Part shown: piece by piece, positions 5,825 to 11,731 of the stretch
Numbering within the stretch: the stretch's first letter is position 1
How the letters are laid out: each line of letters starts with the position of its first letter
Assembly (NCBI GenBank): GCA_916720015.1
Contig: CAKAPZ010000019.1
Coordinates: 1-11,731 of the forward strand
Reading direction: 5' to 3'
DNA length: 11,731 bases
DNA from: an uncultured Atopobium sp.
GTDB taxonomy: Bacteria > Actinomycetota > Coriobacteriia > Coriobacteriales > Atopobiaceae
Translations under genes and position numbers: made by a program
Notes under the pieces: generated by a model
What the model was told of the DNA's origin: nothing
The model's database searches: none
Seen by the model: the letters and a program-made list of their open reading frames with translations, nothing else

Positions 5825-7543
5825 TTAGCGCTTGTATTCAGTAAGTACACCGTCTAATCCAGCCCAGCGTCTTACGCCATCGGAACGGGTAATCCATTGA
5901 TTGCGAGCAAGACCATATCCTGCGTCAAAGTAATAGTCTTTACCATCAATAGTGTGTTCTCCAGTATAAGCAGGATGGCTTGGTTTTGCTGGATCAAAGT
6001 ACCAAGTTTTTCCATTTGGTGTGGTGAACCAACCAGAAGCAAATGCGCCACTTGACTGTGCCCATGCCCAACCGCCTTCTGGGAGCTGTACCCAATTATT
6101 AGCAGTCATTCCAGCAGACTCATCAATATAATAAGTTCCACTAGAAGTTTGGATGACACCTACAAGCATACGGTGCTTGGAATCTTTGGTATCAAAGTAG
6201 AACCACTTGCCATTAGGCATATGCTTCCAACCTGATTGAAGCGCCCCACTCTCTCCAGCCCAAGACCAAGAACCATCAGCTCTATGAACCCATCCATTTT
6301 TCAGAAGACCATAGCCTGAATCAAAATAATATGATTGACCGTTAATTTCAGTCTCACCAATTATTGCAGGATGCTGTGGATCTGATGGATCAAAATACCA
6401 AGTTTTGCCATTTGGCGTGGTGTACCAACCAGAAGCAAATGCACCGCTCGACTGTGCCCAAGCCCAACCGCCATTAGGGAGCTGTACCCAATCGTTAGAA
6501 GTCATTCCTTGATTTACGTCAACGTAATAAGTTCCGCTAGAAATAGTGAAGACACCTTTCTTAAGCAGAGGAAATTCTCCATTTTCATCAAAATAGAACC
6601 ACTTACCATTTGGCATGTGTTTCCAGCCAGAATAAACAGAGCCAACTGTTTCAATCCAAGCCCATTCACCATCATCCTCAATCCAACCATGGGTAACAAG
6701 GCCATTACTGTGATCAAAGAAATAATATTTACCATCAATATCTATTCCGCCCATTACTACTGTATTGTAATGTTCTGGGTCGGCATACCAAGTTTTGCCA
6801 TCTGGAGTTTTAAACCAGCCAGAGATAGCAGCGCCATCTGGACCAGCCCAATACCAAGCTTCTACACCATGGCCCAAATTTACCCAAGAATTTCGTAAAA
6901 GTCCTGTCGAAGTATCAAAGAAGTACAGCTTTCCATCGACCGGAACTGATTTAGCAATAACCGGAACACCCGAACCAATTTCACTAGTTAAATACCAGGT
7001 TTTACCATTAGGAGCAGTAAACCATCCTTCAGTAAAACGACCATCAGCTCCTGCCCAGCTCCAACCCTTATCTGTTTTAACCCAATTGTTTTTTATCAAG
7101 CCGTTATCTTTATCTACGTAGTAGTAAGTGTAGTGATAATTAGGAGTATTTTTATTTTCGAGAATATAAAATAAGCCATATCTAGCGTGCGGTAGCCATG
7201 TCTCTGGCTCAAAATACCAGGTTTTGCCATCAGGTGTAGTATAGAAACCAGATGCTGCTGCACCTGTTTCATCTACATAGTATTGATGACTGTCATAAGT
7301 AATCCACTGACTTTTTAGAATAGTTCCATCTTCAGTATAAAAATATACCTTTCCATCAACTTTTTTCCACTTTGGATAATAGGATTTAGAAGTTGATTCA
7401 GGAGCACTTACTGTGGAAGTATCAGTAGTCTCTGCAAGAGCAGGAGTAGCGTGGAGTCCGCAAAGTAGAGCTGCACTCAACGAAGCAACTGCAATGAGCT
7501 TTTGCATTGAAGGCCTGCTGGACAAACATGTCTTCTTTTTCAT
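5825..7543 (-). CDS. Secreted GW-repeat wall-binding protein without catalytic domain
   Basis: A 572-residue exported protein made almost wholly of repeats, likely displayed on the cell wall as an adhesin, matrix or competitor protein; the role is inferred only. Residues 1-37 are a signal peptide almost identical to that of the downstream transpeptidase. A short Ser/Thr linker follows, with a divergent repeat at about 56-98. Then come seven GW units starting at residues 99, 173, 242, 306, 372, 438 and 504, in order A-A-A-B-A-B-A. The last four are spaced exactly 66 residues apart. It stops right after the cap (WITRSDGVRRWAGLDGVL), the point where the neighbour continues into short repeats and its YkuD domain. 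The start at 7543 is preferred to an ATG at 7549 because AAAGGA (7551-7556) is seven bases from the former and only one from the latter. No clear -35/-10 pair was found upstream. Confidence 0.88.
   Translation of the reverse strand: MKKKTCLSSRPSMQKLIAVASLSAALLCGLHATPALAETTDTSTVSAPESTSKSYYPKWKKVDGKVYFYTEDGTILKSQWITYDSHQYYVDETGAAASGFYTTPDGKTWYFEPETWLPHARYGLFYILENKNTPNYHYTYYYVDKDNGLIKNNWVKTDKGWSWAGADGRFTEGWFTAPNGKTWYLTSEIGSGVPVIAKSVPVDGKLYFFDTSTGLLRNSWVNLGHGVEAWYWAGPDGAAISGWFKTPDGKTWYADPEHYNTVVMGGIDIDGKYYFFDHSNGLVTHGWIEDDGEWAWIETVGSVYSGWKHMPNGKWFYFDENGEFPLLKKGVFTISSGTYYVDVNQGMTSNDWVQLPNGGWAWAQSSGAFASGWYTTPNGKTWYFDPSDPQHPAIIGETEINGQSYYFDSGYGLLKNGWVHRADGSWSWAGESGALQSGWKHMPNGKWFYFDTKDSKHRMLVGVIQTSSGTYYIDESAGMTANNWVQLPEGGWAWAQSSGAFASGWFTTPNGKTWYFDPAKPSHPAYTGEHTIDGKDYYFDAGYGLARNQWITRSDGVRRWAGLDGVLTEYKR
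5991..6112. repeat. DNA-level direct repeat, copy 1 (partner 6387-6508)
   Basis: This stretch of about 122 bases recurs at 6387-6508, exactly 396 bases (two 198-bp units) away, with high nucleotide identity by eye. Both copies encode the same B-to-A junction region (AQSSGAFASGW(F/Y)TTPNGKTWYFDP). Unequal recombination between them would delete or add one B-A pair in frame. Confidence 0.75.
6387..6508. repeat. DNA-level direct repeat, copy 2 (partner 5991-6112)
   Basis: Partner of the copy 396 bases to the left. It encodes the matching junction of the preceding repeat pair in the repeat-only protein. Confidence 0.75.
7422..7517. repeat. Signal-peptide-coding repeat, copy 2
   Basis: Partner of 5655-5750 (about 8 differences in 96 bases). 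It encodes the matching part of the signal peptide of the repeat-only protein. Confidence 0.85.
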
Positions 7544-7556
7544 GGGCATATCCTTT

Positions 7557-7802
7557 TTTGAAGGGATAACTTTCTATATAAATAATAGTTTGATATGTCT
7601 GTTATTGTTCCCGTAAATTAATCCTATACAAATTCTCTATCTTCTATGAAAAAATGCTCAACTAATGAGATAAAAAACGTTTAATAGCAGATATATCCAT
7701 AAATAAATGCTGGAAAACAGCTTGATTACCTGTGGCTCTTCCGGTAGATGGTGTGAAAATCTCCATGAGTGGTTTCTCGCCACATAAGTTGTTGATTAAG
7801 GT
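7557..7802. other. Gene-free divergent intergenic region
   Basis: No credible coding region lies here. The stretch is AT-rich on the left (7557-7700) and more balanced on the right. It must hold the promoter for the two leftward repeat-protein genes, but no convincing -35/-10 pair is visible on the - strand; only AT-rich candidates around 7575-7590 can be seen. On the right, TCGCCAC at 7777-7783 is a perfect inverted match to GTGGCGA at 7816-7822, bracketing the likely cold-shock gene promoter. Confidence 0.6.
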
Positions 7803-7811
7803 TATTATATT
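7803..7811 (+). promoter_or_regulatory. Likely -10 region of the cold-shock gene
   Basis: Overlapping TATTAT (7803-7808) and TATATT (7806-7811) hexamers match a -10 element. No good -35 is present at the usual distance. Transcription would start near 7815 and give a leader of about 75 bases. Confidence 0.4.
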
Positions 7812-7814
7812 CCA

Positions 7815-7869
7815 CGTGGCGAAACGTCACGGTATCGCGCTCCACAGGCGCAGTTTTGCCCTGCGGGGC
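7815..7869 (+). promoter_or_regulatory. Structured 5' leader of the cold-shock gene, three consecutive hairpins
   Basis: Three short inverted repeats lie in series. The first is 7815-7831 (7-base arms with one G-T wobble and an AAA loop). The second is 7837-7851 (GCGC arms, 7-base loop). The third is 7858-7869 (GCCC/GGGC arms, TGCG loop). They end just before an unstructured A-rich stretch carrying the ribosome binding site. Long structured leaders that change fold with temperature are known for cspA messages of E. coli. No homology to that RNA is claimed. Confidence 0.5.
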
Positions 7870-7888
7870 TAAGAAAGAAAGGCACGAA

Positions 7889-8092
7889 ATGGCTCAGGGT
7901 ACTGTAAAGTGGTTTAATCCAGACAAGGGTTACGGCTTCATCTCTCGTGAGGATGGCGACGATCTGTTCGTACACTTCTCCGAGATTCAGATGGACGGTT
8001 TCAAGACTCTCGATGAGGGTCAGCCTGTCGAGTTTGAGATTACCACCGGCCAGAACGGTAAGCTCCAGGCTTCTAGCGTCCACAAGATCTAG
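7889..8092 (+). CDS. Cold-shock protein (CspA family)
   Basis: A 67-residue single cold-shock domain that binds single-stranded RNA or DNA and acts as an RNA chaperone and antiterminator in the cytoplasm. RNP1 is KGYGFI (13-18) and RNP2 is DLFVHF (25-30). The starting block [18 protein letters not shown] is canonical, and the length is exactly typical. The ATG at 7889 is set by AGAAAGG six bases upstream; an in-frame ATG at 7856 would add a non-family extension across the leader hairpins and is rejected. Codon use is strongly biased toward preferred codons (GGT, CTC, AAG), unlike the neighbouring genes, which fits high expression. It is monocistronic, with its own leader and terminator. Confidence 0.97.
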   Translation: MAQGTVKWFNPDKGYGFISREDGDDLFVHFSEIQMDGFKTLDEGQPVEFEITTGQNGKLQASSVHKI

Positions 8093-8112
8093 TACTTGCG
8101 AACACTACCATC

Positions 8113-8140
8113 AAAAGGAGACCTTCGGGTCTCCTTTTTT
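8113..8140. terminator. UUCG-loop intrinsic terminator, bidirectional
   Basis: An 11-base perfect stem (8113-8123 with 8128-8138, GGAGACC core) with a TTCG tetraloop, followed by six T residues on the + strand and four on the - strand. It lies 20 bases after the cold-shock gene stop and 40 bases beyond the end of the convergent HAD gene, so it can serve both. Confidence 0.95.
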
Positions 8141-8179
8141 GTTACATCGCTATTTTTACAGTTGCAGTAACCAAGAGCT

Positions 8180-8842
8180 TTAATACCAGTGCTTGATGGT
8201 AAGGTCAGCAAGTTCAGAGAGTTTCTCGATATCTTGATGCTCATCATCACAATTAACAGCACAGGTGATAAGGCCAACAGAATTTCCTGTCTGAAGAGCC
8301 AGTGGGATGTCTTCAAACAGAATTGTTTTCTCGGCTGGAGCATTAAGGCGTGCAAGAGTTTCCAAGTATAGATATGGTTCATCTTTTGCAGATCCAACAT
8401 CTGCTGCAAACACCTGAGTATCAAACAGAGTGGATAGATGTAAACGAGGCTCAAGAAGAGCAAGAAGCTCCGGCTCGTTGACAGTTGCCAATGCAGTAGG
8501 GATGTCTTTTTCTTGTAGCTTGCCAATAAAATCAACAACACCAGGTCGAAGCTGCACGGAGTTTACAAAGAAGCTTTTACTGAGTTCTTTCCACTCGGCG
8601 ACAATCTTTTCTGGATCTTCCTTTAGCCCATAGGTGGCAATTGCCCATTCGGCTCCCCTTTCAAATCCAAGAGGGGAGAGTATCTTGCCAATTTCTGGAG
8701 TGTAAGGGATTCCTCGCGACTCAAAAAACTCCTGGTCAACAAGCTTCCAAATATGATGCGTGTGAGCAATAGTGCCATCAAAATCAAAGATTGCTGCTTC
8801 AAAATCTGTTGCAAGAATATCTTCTAGTGTCGAGAAAATCAC
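8180..8842 (-). CDS. HAD-superfamily phosphatase, beta-phosphoglucomutase-like
   Basis: A 220-residue cytoplasmic hydrolase of haloacid dehalogenase subfamily I. Motif I is FDFDGT, with nucleophile D20 and acid/base D22. An alpha-helical cap is inserted between motifs I and II (about 25-95). Motif II is T120 in ALATVN, motif III is K153 in GSAKDEPYLYL, and motif IV is FED (E177, D178). All catalytic residues are present, so it should be active on a small phosphorylated metabolite. The substrate cannot be read from sequence; phosphoglycolate phosphatase and sugar-phosphatase relatives look alike. The GTG start at 8842 has a modest GGA upstream and is the only start that leaves a normal N terminus. 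It runs divergently from the amidase gene and convergently with the cold-shock gene, with no obvious functional link to either. Confidence 0.9.
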   Translation of the reverse strand: MIFSTLEDILATDFEAAIFDFDGTIAHTHHIWKLVDQEFFESRGIPYTPEIGKILSPLGFERGAEWAIATYGLKEDPEKIVAEWKELSKSFFVNSVQLRPGVVDFIGKLQEKDIPTALATVNEPELLALLEPRLHLSTLFDTQVFAADVGSAKDEPYLYLETLARLNAPAEKTILFEDIPLALQTGNSVGLITCAVNCDDEHQDIEKLSELADLTIKHWY

Positions 8843-8955
8843 AGAGTTCCAATCAAGTTGCGGTGAGCTTGTGTTTTTTATTGTTGACGTGCCAGTCTAG
8901 TGTAAACTTTTAGCAAGTATGAAGAGGAGTAAACCAATACTTTTCGGAGGACCGC
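8843..8955. promoter_or_regulatory. Divergent intergenic region between the HAD and amidase genes
   Basis: This gap of 113 bases must carry both promoters. On the + strand, TTGACG (8884-8889) resembles a -35 box but has no good -10 at 17 bases; TAAACT (8903-8908) could pair with TTGTTG (8881-8886) at 16 bases. GGAGG at 8946-8950 is a strong ribosome binding site for the amidase gene. No clear operator was found. Confidence 0.4.
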
Positions 8956-11601
8956 ATGAAACGCAGCTTATTTAATACTCGCGGTAAATTGCTTGCTGTT
9001 TTGTTTTTTGTTGTCGCAGCATTGTTTGTAACAACAGTTCAAAGCGCATATGCAACTACCTACACCACAATGGATGCCCAAGGAAACATTATCCAGAGTG
9101 AATCACTAAAAGATGCCGTAGCACTTGCTCGTGCAACTGGCAGACCTATTGCGCTTGACCCAGGTCACAGTGATGGCCTTGAAGGCAGAGATCCAGGTGC
9201 TACCTACTTTGGACTCAAAGAGGGAGATCTGGCTTGGGCAACTGCCATGTACGCCAAGAAGTATCTGGAAAAATGGGGTGTACAGGTTGTTGTTGTTCGT
9301 GGAGAACACGAGGATCCATCGATCAAGACGCGCGTACAACGTGCTGTTGACGCAAACGCTTGTGCCATAATCTCGCTTCACTACAATGCCGGCCCTGCAT
9401 CTGCAACGGGCTCAGAGGTGCTTGTTCCTCACAAGGTAAGCTACAACTATGATCTTTATCTCTCCGGTCAAATTTTTGCCGGTAAGGTTAACTATTACCT
9501 CAGAAATAAAGTTGGTATTGTTACCCGCGGTGATGGTGCTACTGAGCGTGGCTACAACGACCAATACGGAACAGACTATTACGAGAATGGCGATGAGTCT
9601 GATTATTACGGTATTGTCCGCTATGCTCGTCAAAAGGGAATTCTTGGCGTAATTATTGAGCATCAATTCATCTCTAATCCAGCACATGCTGCTGAGTTTA
9701 AAGACCTTGGCGATAATTCCAAGGTTGACTACATTGGCTGGGCAGACGCATGGGCAATTTGGGAAATGTATAGCTCTGATACCTGGTGGAGCATGAGTGG
9801 TGTTTCAGTAGCTCAAAAGGATAGTGACGTCACTCTAAAGCCAGTTCTTACTGGCGTAGTTACTGACGCAACATTTACTTACAGCTATGTTGGTCCAGAT
9901 GGAACGAAGGTAACAGTTGCATCTAACACTACGGCAACTTCCTCTACCTTTACGCTCCCTGCTAGCGGCCGTTACACCCTGTATATCACAGCAAAATCTT
10001 CTGATGGTCAAGAAGTAACCCGACAGACAAACTATGACGCTAAGATTAAAGAATCCTATGGCTGGCGCAGAGCTGCTGAAGGATGGATGTATTCCGACGA
10101 CAACGGCACTGCTTACGTAAGCAGATGGCTTAAAGACGATGATGGCTGGCATTATTTTGATGCTAGAGGAATTGCTGTTTCTGGCTGGTTTACTACGCCA
10201 AATGGTAAAGTTTGGTACTTTGACGCAGCTGCTCCTCATAACGCTGCCGCTCTTGGCCAGAGGACCATTTCAGGTAAGTCTTATTACTTTGATGAGACTA
10301 ATGGAATGGCAAAGAATTCCTGGGTCCACCAGGCTGATGATTCTTGGTCTTGGGCGACAGGAGATGGCTCTCTGCACGCAGGTTGGAAGCACATGCCAAA
10401 TGGCAAGTGGTTCTACTTTGATGCTAATAACAGCTATCACGCTACCTTTGGTCTTATGACTGACGGAAATAAGAAGTACTACATTGATCAGAATCGTGGT
10501 CTGATTTACGGCGGTTGGGTCAATCTTGCTAATGGAGATTGGATCTGGCTTAATGACGACGGTACTCTTTACTCTGGCTGGAAGTACATGTCTAACGGCA
10601 AGTGGTTCTACTTTGATGAGAATGCTGAGTATCCACTGATGAAGACTGGACTTGTTATCACAGCTAGCGGCTCATACTACGTTGATGCTAATAGCGGCAT
10701 GAAGGCTAATGACTGGGTAGAGATGCCTAATAATGTCTGGGCTTGGGCTCAATCTAATGGTGCTCTTGTTTCTGGTTGGTTTAATACACCAAATGGCAAG
10801 ACATGGTACTTTGATCCAAATACAAAAGAGCACGGTGCTCTCTTTGGTCTTCAGGTAATTAACGGCTCATACTATTACTTTGACCAGAGTAATGGATTGT
10901 TGCGCTCTCAAAATGTCACTCTTCCTGATGGTCGTGTTGCTTACGCAGATGCAAATGGCGTTCTTAACATCAAGTCTGCAGATAACAACAACGGTGGTAA
11001 TGGTGGAGATACTAGAGACGCTAACAACACGCCTGCTGATAACGATTCTCCAATTGAGCCAACTCGCGGTAATTTCTCTGATCGCACCAGCGTTCTTGGA
11101 GCACCTCTTGTCACTAAAGAGGACCTTCAGCGAGATTTCAACAAGCGCGTAGGTTCTGCTTATCCAGCTGTCTATGCCGAGAAGGGCGCTGCAACAGGAA
11201 CCGATTTTGTAAACCAGCTATGGCAGGCTGCAATTGACGAGGGAGTTCGTCCAGAGCTCCTCTATGCGCAGGTCATGGTTGAGACAGGTAACCTTCGATT
11301 TGGTGGCGACGTCCTCCCTGAGCAGTGCAACTTTGGTGGTCTCGGTGCAACTGGAAATGGAGCGCGTGGACTCTCATTTGATACCGTTCTTAAGGGACTA
11401 CGTGCACAGGCTTTGCACCTTCGTGCATACGCAGGTTATGAGCCACTGACCGTTGATCCAAGCGAGGCTCAAAAAGTTGACCCTCGCTACGGAGCATGGA
11501 TTCTTGCTAAGAAAGCTAACATTATCCGTAAGCTTGCTGGTACGTGGGCAATGGATAAGAACTATGCTGTAAAGCTTGTTCGCGTAATGAATGAGCTGTA
11601 A
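8956..11601 (+). CDS. Secreted dual peptidoglycan hydrolase: amidase, GW repeats, glucosaminidase
   Basis: An 881-residue exported autolysin-type enzyme, expected to cut both the muramoyl-L-alanine amide bond and the glycan strand. After a signal peptide (1-33, AYA site) comes an Amidase_3 zinc domain (about 64-272). Its ligands are H71 (LDPGH), E89 (GLKEGD) and H142 (SLHYNAG), with catalytic E235 in IIEHQFISNP. An Ig-like beta domain (about 282-365) follows, then a divergent repeat and GW units starting at 410, 476, 541 and 607. Then come a cap, an Asn/Gly/Asp-rich linker (about 673-705) and a C-terminal glucosaminidase domain (about 735-881), with likely catalytic E776 in QVMVETG and the CNFGGLGATG and VDPRYG motifs. 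GGAGG five bases before ATG fixes the start. Its repeats are the same type as those of the two leftward wall proteins, so all three probably bind the same wall ligand. Confidence 0.93.
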   Translation: MKRSLFNTRGKLLAVLFFVVAALFVTTVQSAYATTYTTMDAQGNIIQSESLKDAVALARATGRPIALDPGHSDGLEGRDPGATYFGLKEGDLAWATAMYAKKYLEKWGVQVVVVRGEHEDPSIKTRVQRAVDANACAIISLHYNAGPASATGSEVLVPHKVSYNYDLYLSGQIFAGKVNYYLRNKVGIVTRGDGATERGYNDQYGTDYYENGDESDYYGIVRYARQKGILGVIIEHQFISNPAHAAEFKDLGDNSKVDYIGWADAWAIWEMYSSDTWWSMSGVSVAQKDSDVTLKPVLTGVVTDATFTYSYVGPDGTKVTVASNTTATSSTFTLPASGRYTLYITAKSSDGQEVTRQTNYDAKIKESYGWRRAAEGWMYSDDNGTAYVSRWLKDDDGWHYFDARGIAVSGWFTTPNGKVWYFDAAAPHNAAALGQRTISGKSYYFDETNGMAKNSWVHQADDSWSWATGDGSLHAGWKHMPNGKWFYFDANNSYHATFGLMTDGNKKYYIDQNRGLIYGGWVNLANGDWIWLNDDGTLYSGWKYMSNGKWFYFDENAEYPLMKTGLVITASGSYYVDANSGMKANDWVEMPNNVWAWAQSNGALVSGWFNTPNGKTWYFDPNTKEHGALFGLQVINGSYYYFDQSNGLLRSQNVTLPDGRVAYADANGVLNIKSADNNNGGNGGDTRDANNTPADNDSPIEPTRGNFSDRTSVLGAPLVTKEDLQRDFNKRVGSAYPAVYAEKGAATGTDFVNQLWQAAIDEGVRPELLYAQVMVETGNLRFGGDVLPEQCNFGGLGATGNGARGLSFDTVLKGLRAQALHLRAYAGYEPLTVDPSEAQKVDPRYGAWILAKKANIIRKLAGTWAMDKNYAVKLVRVMNEL
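10183..10968 (+). repeat. Four GW units, order A-B-B-A, plus cap
   Basis: Units start at residues 410, 476, 541 and 607 (spacings 66, 65, 66). A units are GWFTTPNGKVWYFD and GWFNTPNGKTWYFDP. B units are GWKHMPNGKWFYFD and GWKYMSNGKWFYFDE. As in the two other proteins, the array ends with an A unit and a degenerate cap (NVTLPDGRVAYADANGVL). Here it lies between two catalytic domains. Confidence 0.85.
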
Positions 11602-11630
11602 GTCAAAGTACTTGCAACAAAATTTACGAA

Positions 11631-11650
11631 AAAGGAGTTCCGAGAAATGA
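11631..11650 (+). pseudogene. Start of a gene apparently cut off by an insertion
   Basis: AAAGGAG (11631-11637) stands nine bases before an ATG (11647-11649), a fully convincing translation start 45 bases after the amidase stop. The frame closes after two codons (ATG ATG TGA), exactly where the insertion-sequence-like end begins. The simplest reading is that a downstream gene lost its coding region to an insertion just after its start codon. The alternative is a chance ribosome-site-like sequence. Confidence 0.35.
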
Positions 11651-11731
11651 TGTGACCCCCAAAAGTTAGACTTTTTTAGCGTAGCAGTTTATATGGCTGC
11701 TACGCTATTTTTATGCAGCCAAGAGTCTAAG
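11651..11731 (-). mobile_element. Probable end of an IS3-family insertion sequence (partial)
   Basis: TGTGACCCCCAAAAGTTAGA (from 11651) resembles the terminal inverted repeat of IS3-family elements of the IS150 group, which often read TG...CCC(A)AAAAGTTAGAC. Inside it, the - strand frame from 11731 to 11711 reads LRLLAA and then stops, compatible with a transposase C terminus. The element would extend beyond the window, with its transposase pointing left. The exact outer base could be 11651 or 11653. The match is from memory and the rest of the element is not visible. Confidence 0.5.
11678..11712 (+). terminator. Perfect 10-base hairpin with T tract
   Basis: Arms AGCGTAGCAG (11678-11687) and CTGCTACGCT (11697-11706) pair perfectly around a 9-base loop and are followed by ATTTTT. 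It would stop rightward transcription from the amidase gene. If the insertion-sequence reading is right, it lies just inside the element end, where such hairpins commonly shield the transposase from outside transcription. Confidence 0.8.

Larger units (their letters stand above)
5840..7249 (-). repeat. Seven GW units, order A-A-A-B-A-B-A
   Basis: Unit starts at residues 99, 173, 242, 306, 372, 438 and 504 give spacings of 74, 69, 64, 66, 66 and 66. The promoter-proximal units are irregular, and the later ones have locked into the 66-residue period seen in the transpeptidase. A units are GW(F/Y)(T/K)(T/A)P(N/D)GKTWY, and B units are GWKHMPNGKWFYFD. Confidence 0.85.

Noticed and set aside
6509..6898. 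A + strand reading frame of 129 residues antisense to the repeat-only protein, and several similar frames opposite other repeat genes.
   Set aside because: They are shadows of repeat coding sequence in which Trp/Tyr/Gly-rich codons leave the complementary strand open. They have no ribosome sites and no recognisable domains.
5840..7249. Regularly spaced direct repeats as a possible CRISPR array.
   Set aside because: The period is 198 bp, the repeats are imperfect and wholly inside one long open frame, and they encode GW protein repeats.
7660..7675. CTCA/TGAG mini-hairpin with a following A tract in the intergenic region, as a terminator or small RNA.
   Set aside because: The stem is only four weak base pairs and there is no gene upstream in the right orientation to terminate.
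7805..8083. A - strand 92-residue frame over the cold-shock gene.
   Set aside because: It is entirely antisense to a clear cold-shock protein with strong codon bias and has no ribosome site.

Overview
The window reads as a chromosomal segment of moderate GC content from a Gram-positive actinobacterium. It most resembles Coriobacteriia of the Atopobium/Lancefieldella type. That placement is inferred from the long secreted 'GW' cell-wall-binding repeat proteins, the L,D-transpeptidase, the strong AGGAGG ribosome binding sites and a GAAC-N4-GTTC SOS box; it rests on family knowledge and no database search was possible.

Left part (1-3500, + strand): an unrecognised 252-residue protein, then the Holliday-junction operon ruvC-ruvA-ruvB. 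The ruv genes overlap by 4 and 1 bases. A short acidic helical protein follows 14 bases after ruvB. A palindrome just upstream of ruvC contains a perfect GAAC-N4-GTTC LexA-type operator next to a promoter, so the operon is probably part of the SOS response. A strong hairpin (3466-3500) ends the operon and also serves the convergent genes to its right.

Middle part (3527-7543, - strand): two tandem genes for secreted wall-binding proteins, sharing a nearly identical signal peptide region. The promoter-proximal one (5825-7543) consists only of repeats. The second (3527-5776) has the same repeats, then a second array of short choline-binding-like repeats, and then a YkuD L,D-transpeptidase domain with an intact SHGCVR motif. 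Between 7544 and 7888 is a gene-free region with the promoter and structured leader of a cold-shock protein gene (7889-8092). That gene ends in a textbook UUCG hairpin terminator shared with a convergent HAD phosphatase gene (8180-8842, - strand).

Right part (8956-11601, + strand): an 881-residue secreted dual peptidoglycan hydrolase, with an N-terminal Amidase_3, an Ig-like spacer, the same GW repeat module and a C-terminal glucosaminidase. Just downstream, a ribosome binding site and ATG are followed at once by what looks like the end of an IS3-family insertion sequence that runs off the window.

The unifying theme is cell-wall remodelling. Three secreted proteins (a transpeptidase, a binding-only protein and a dual hydrolase) share one wall-binding module built from two alternating ~66-residue repeat types (A and B). 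The regular 66-residue (198-bp) period, with near-identical DNA copies, suggests that the module is copied and shuffled by recombination.
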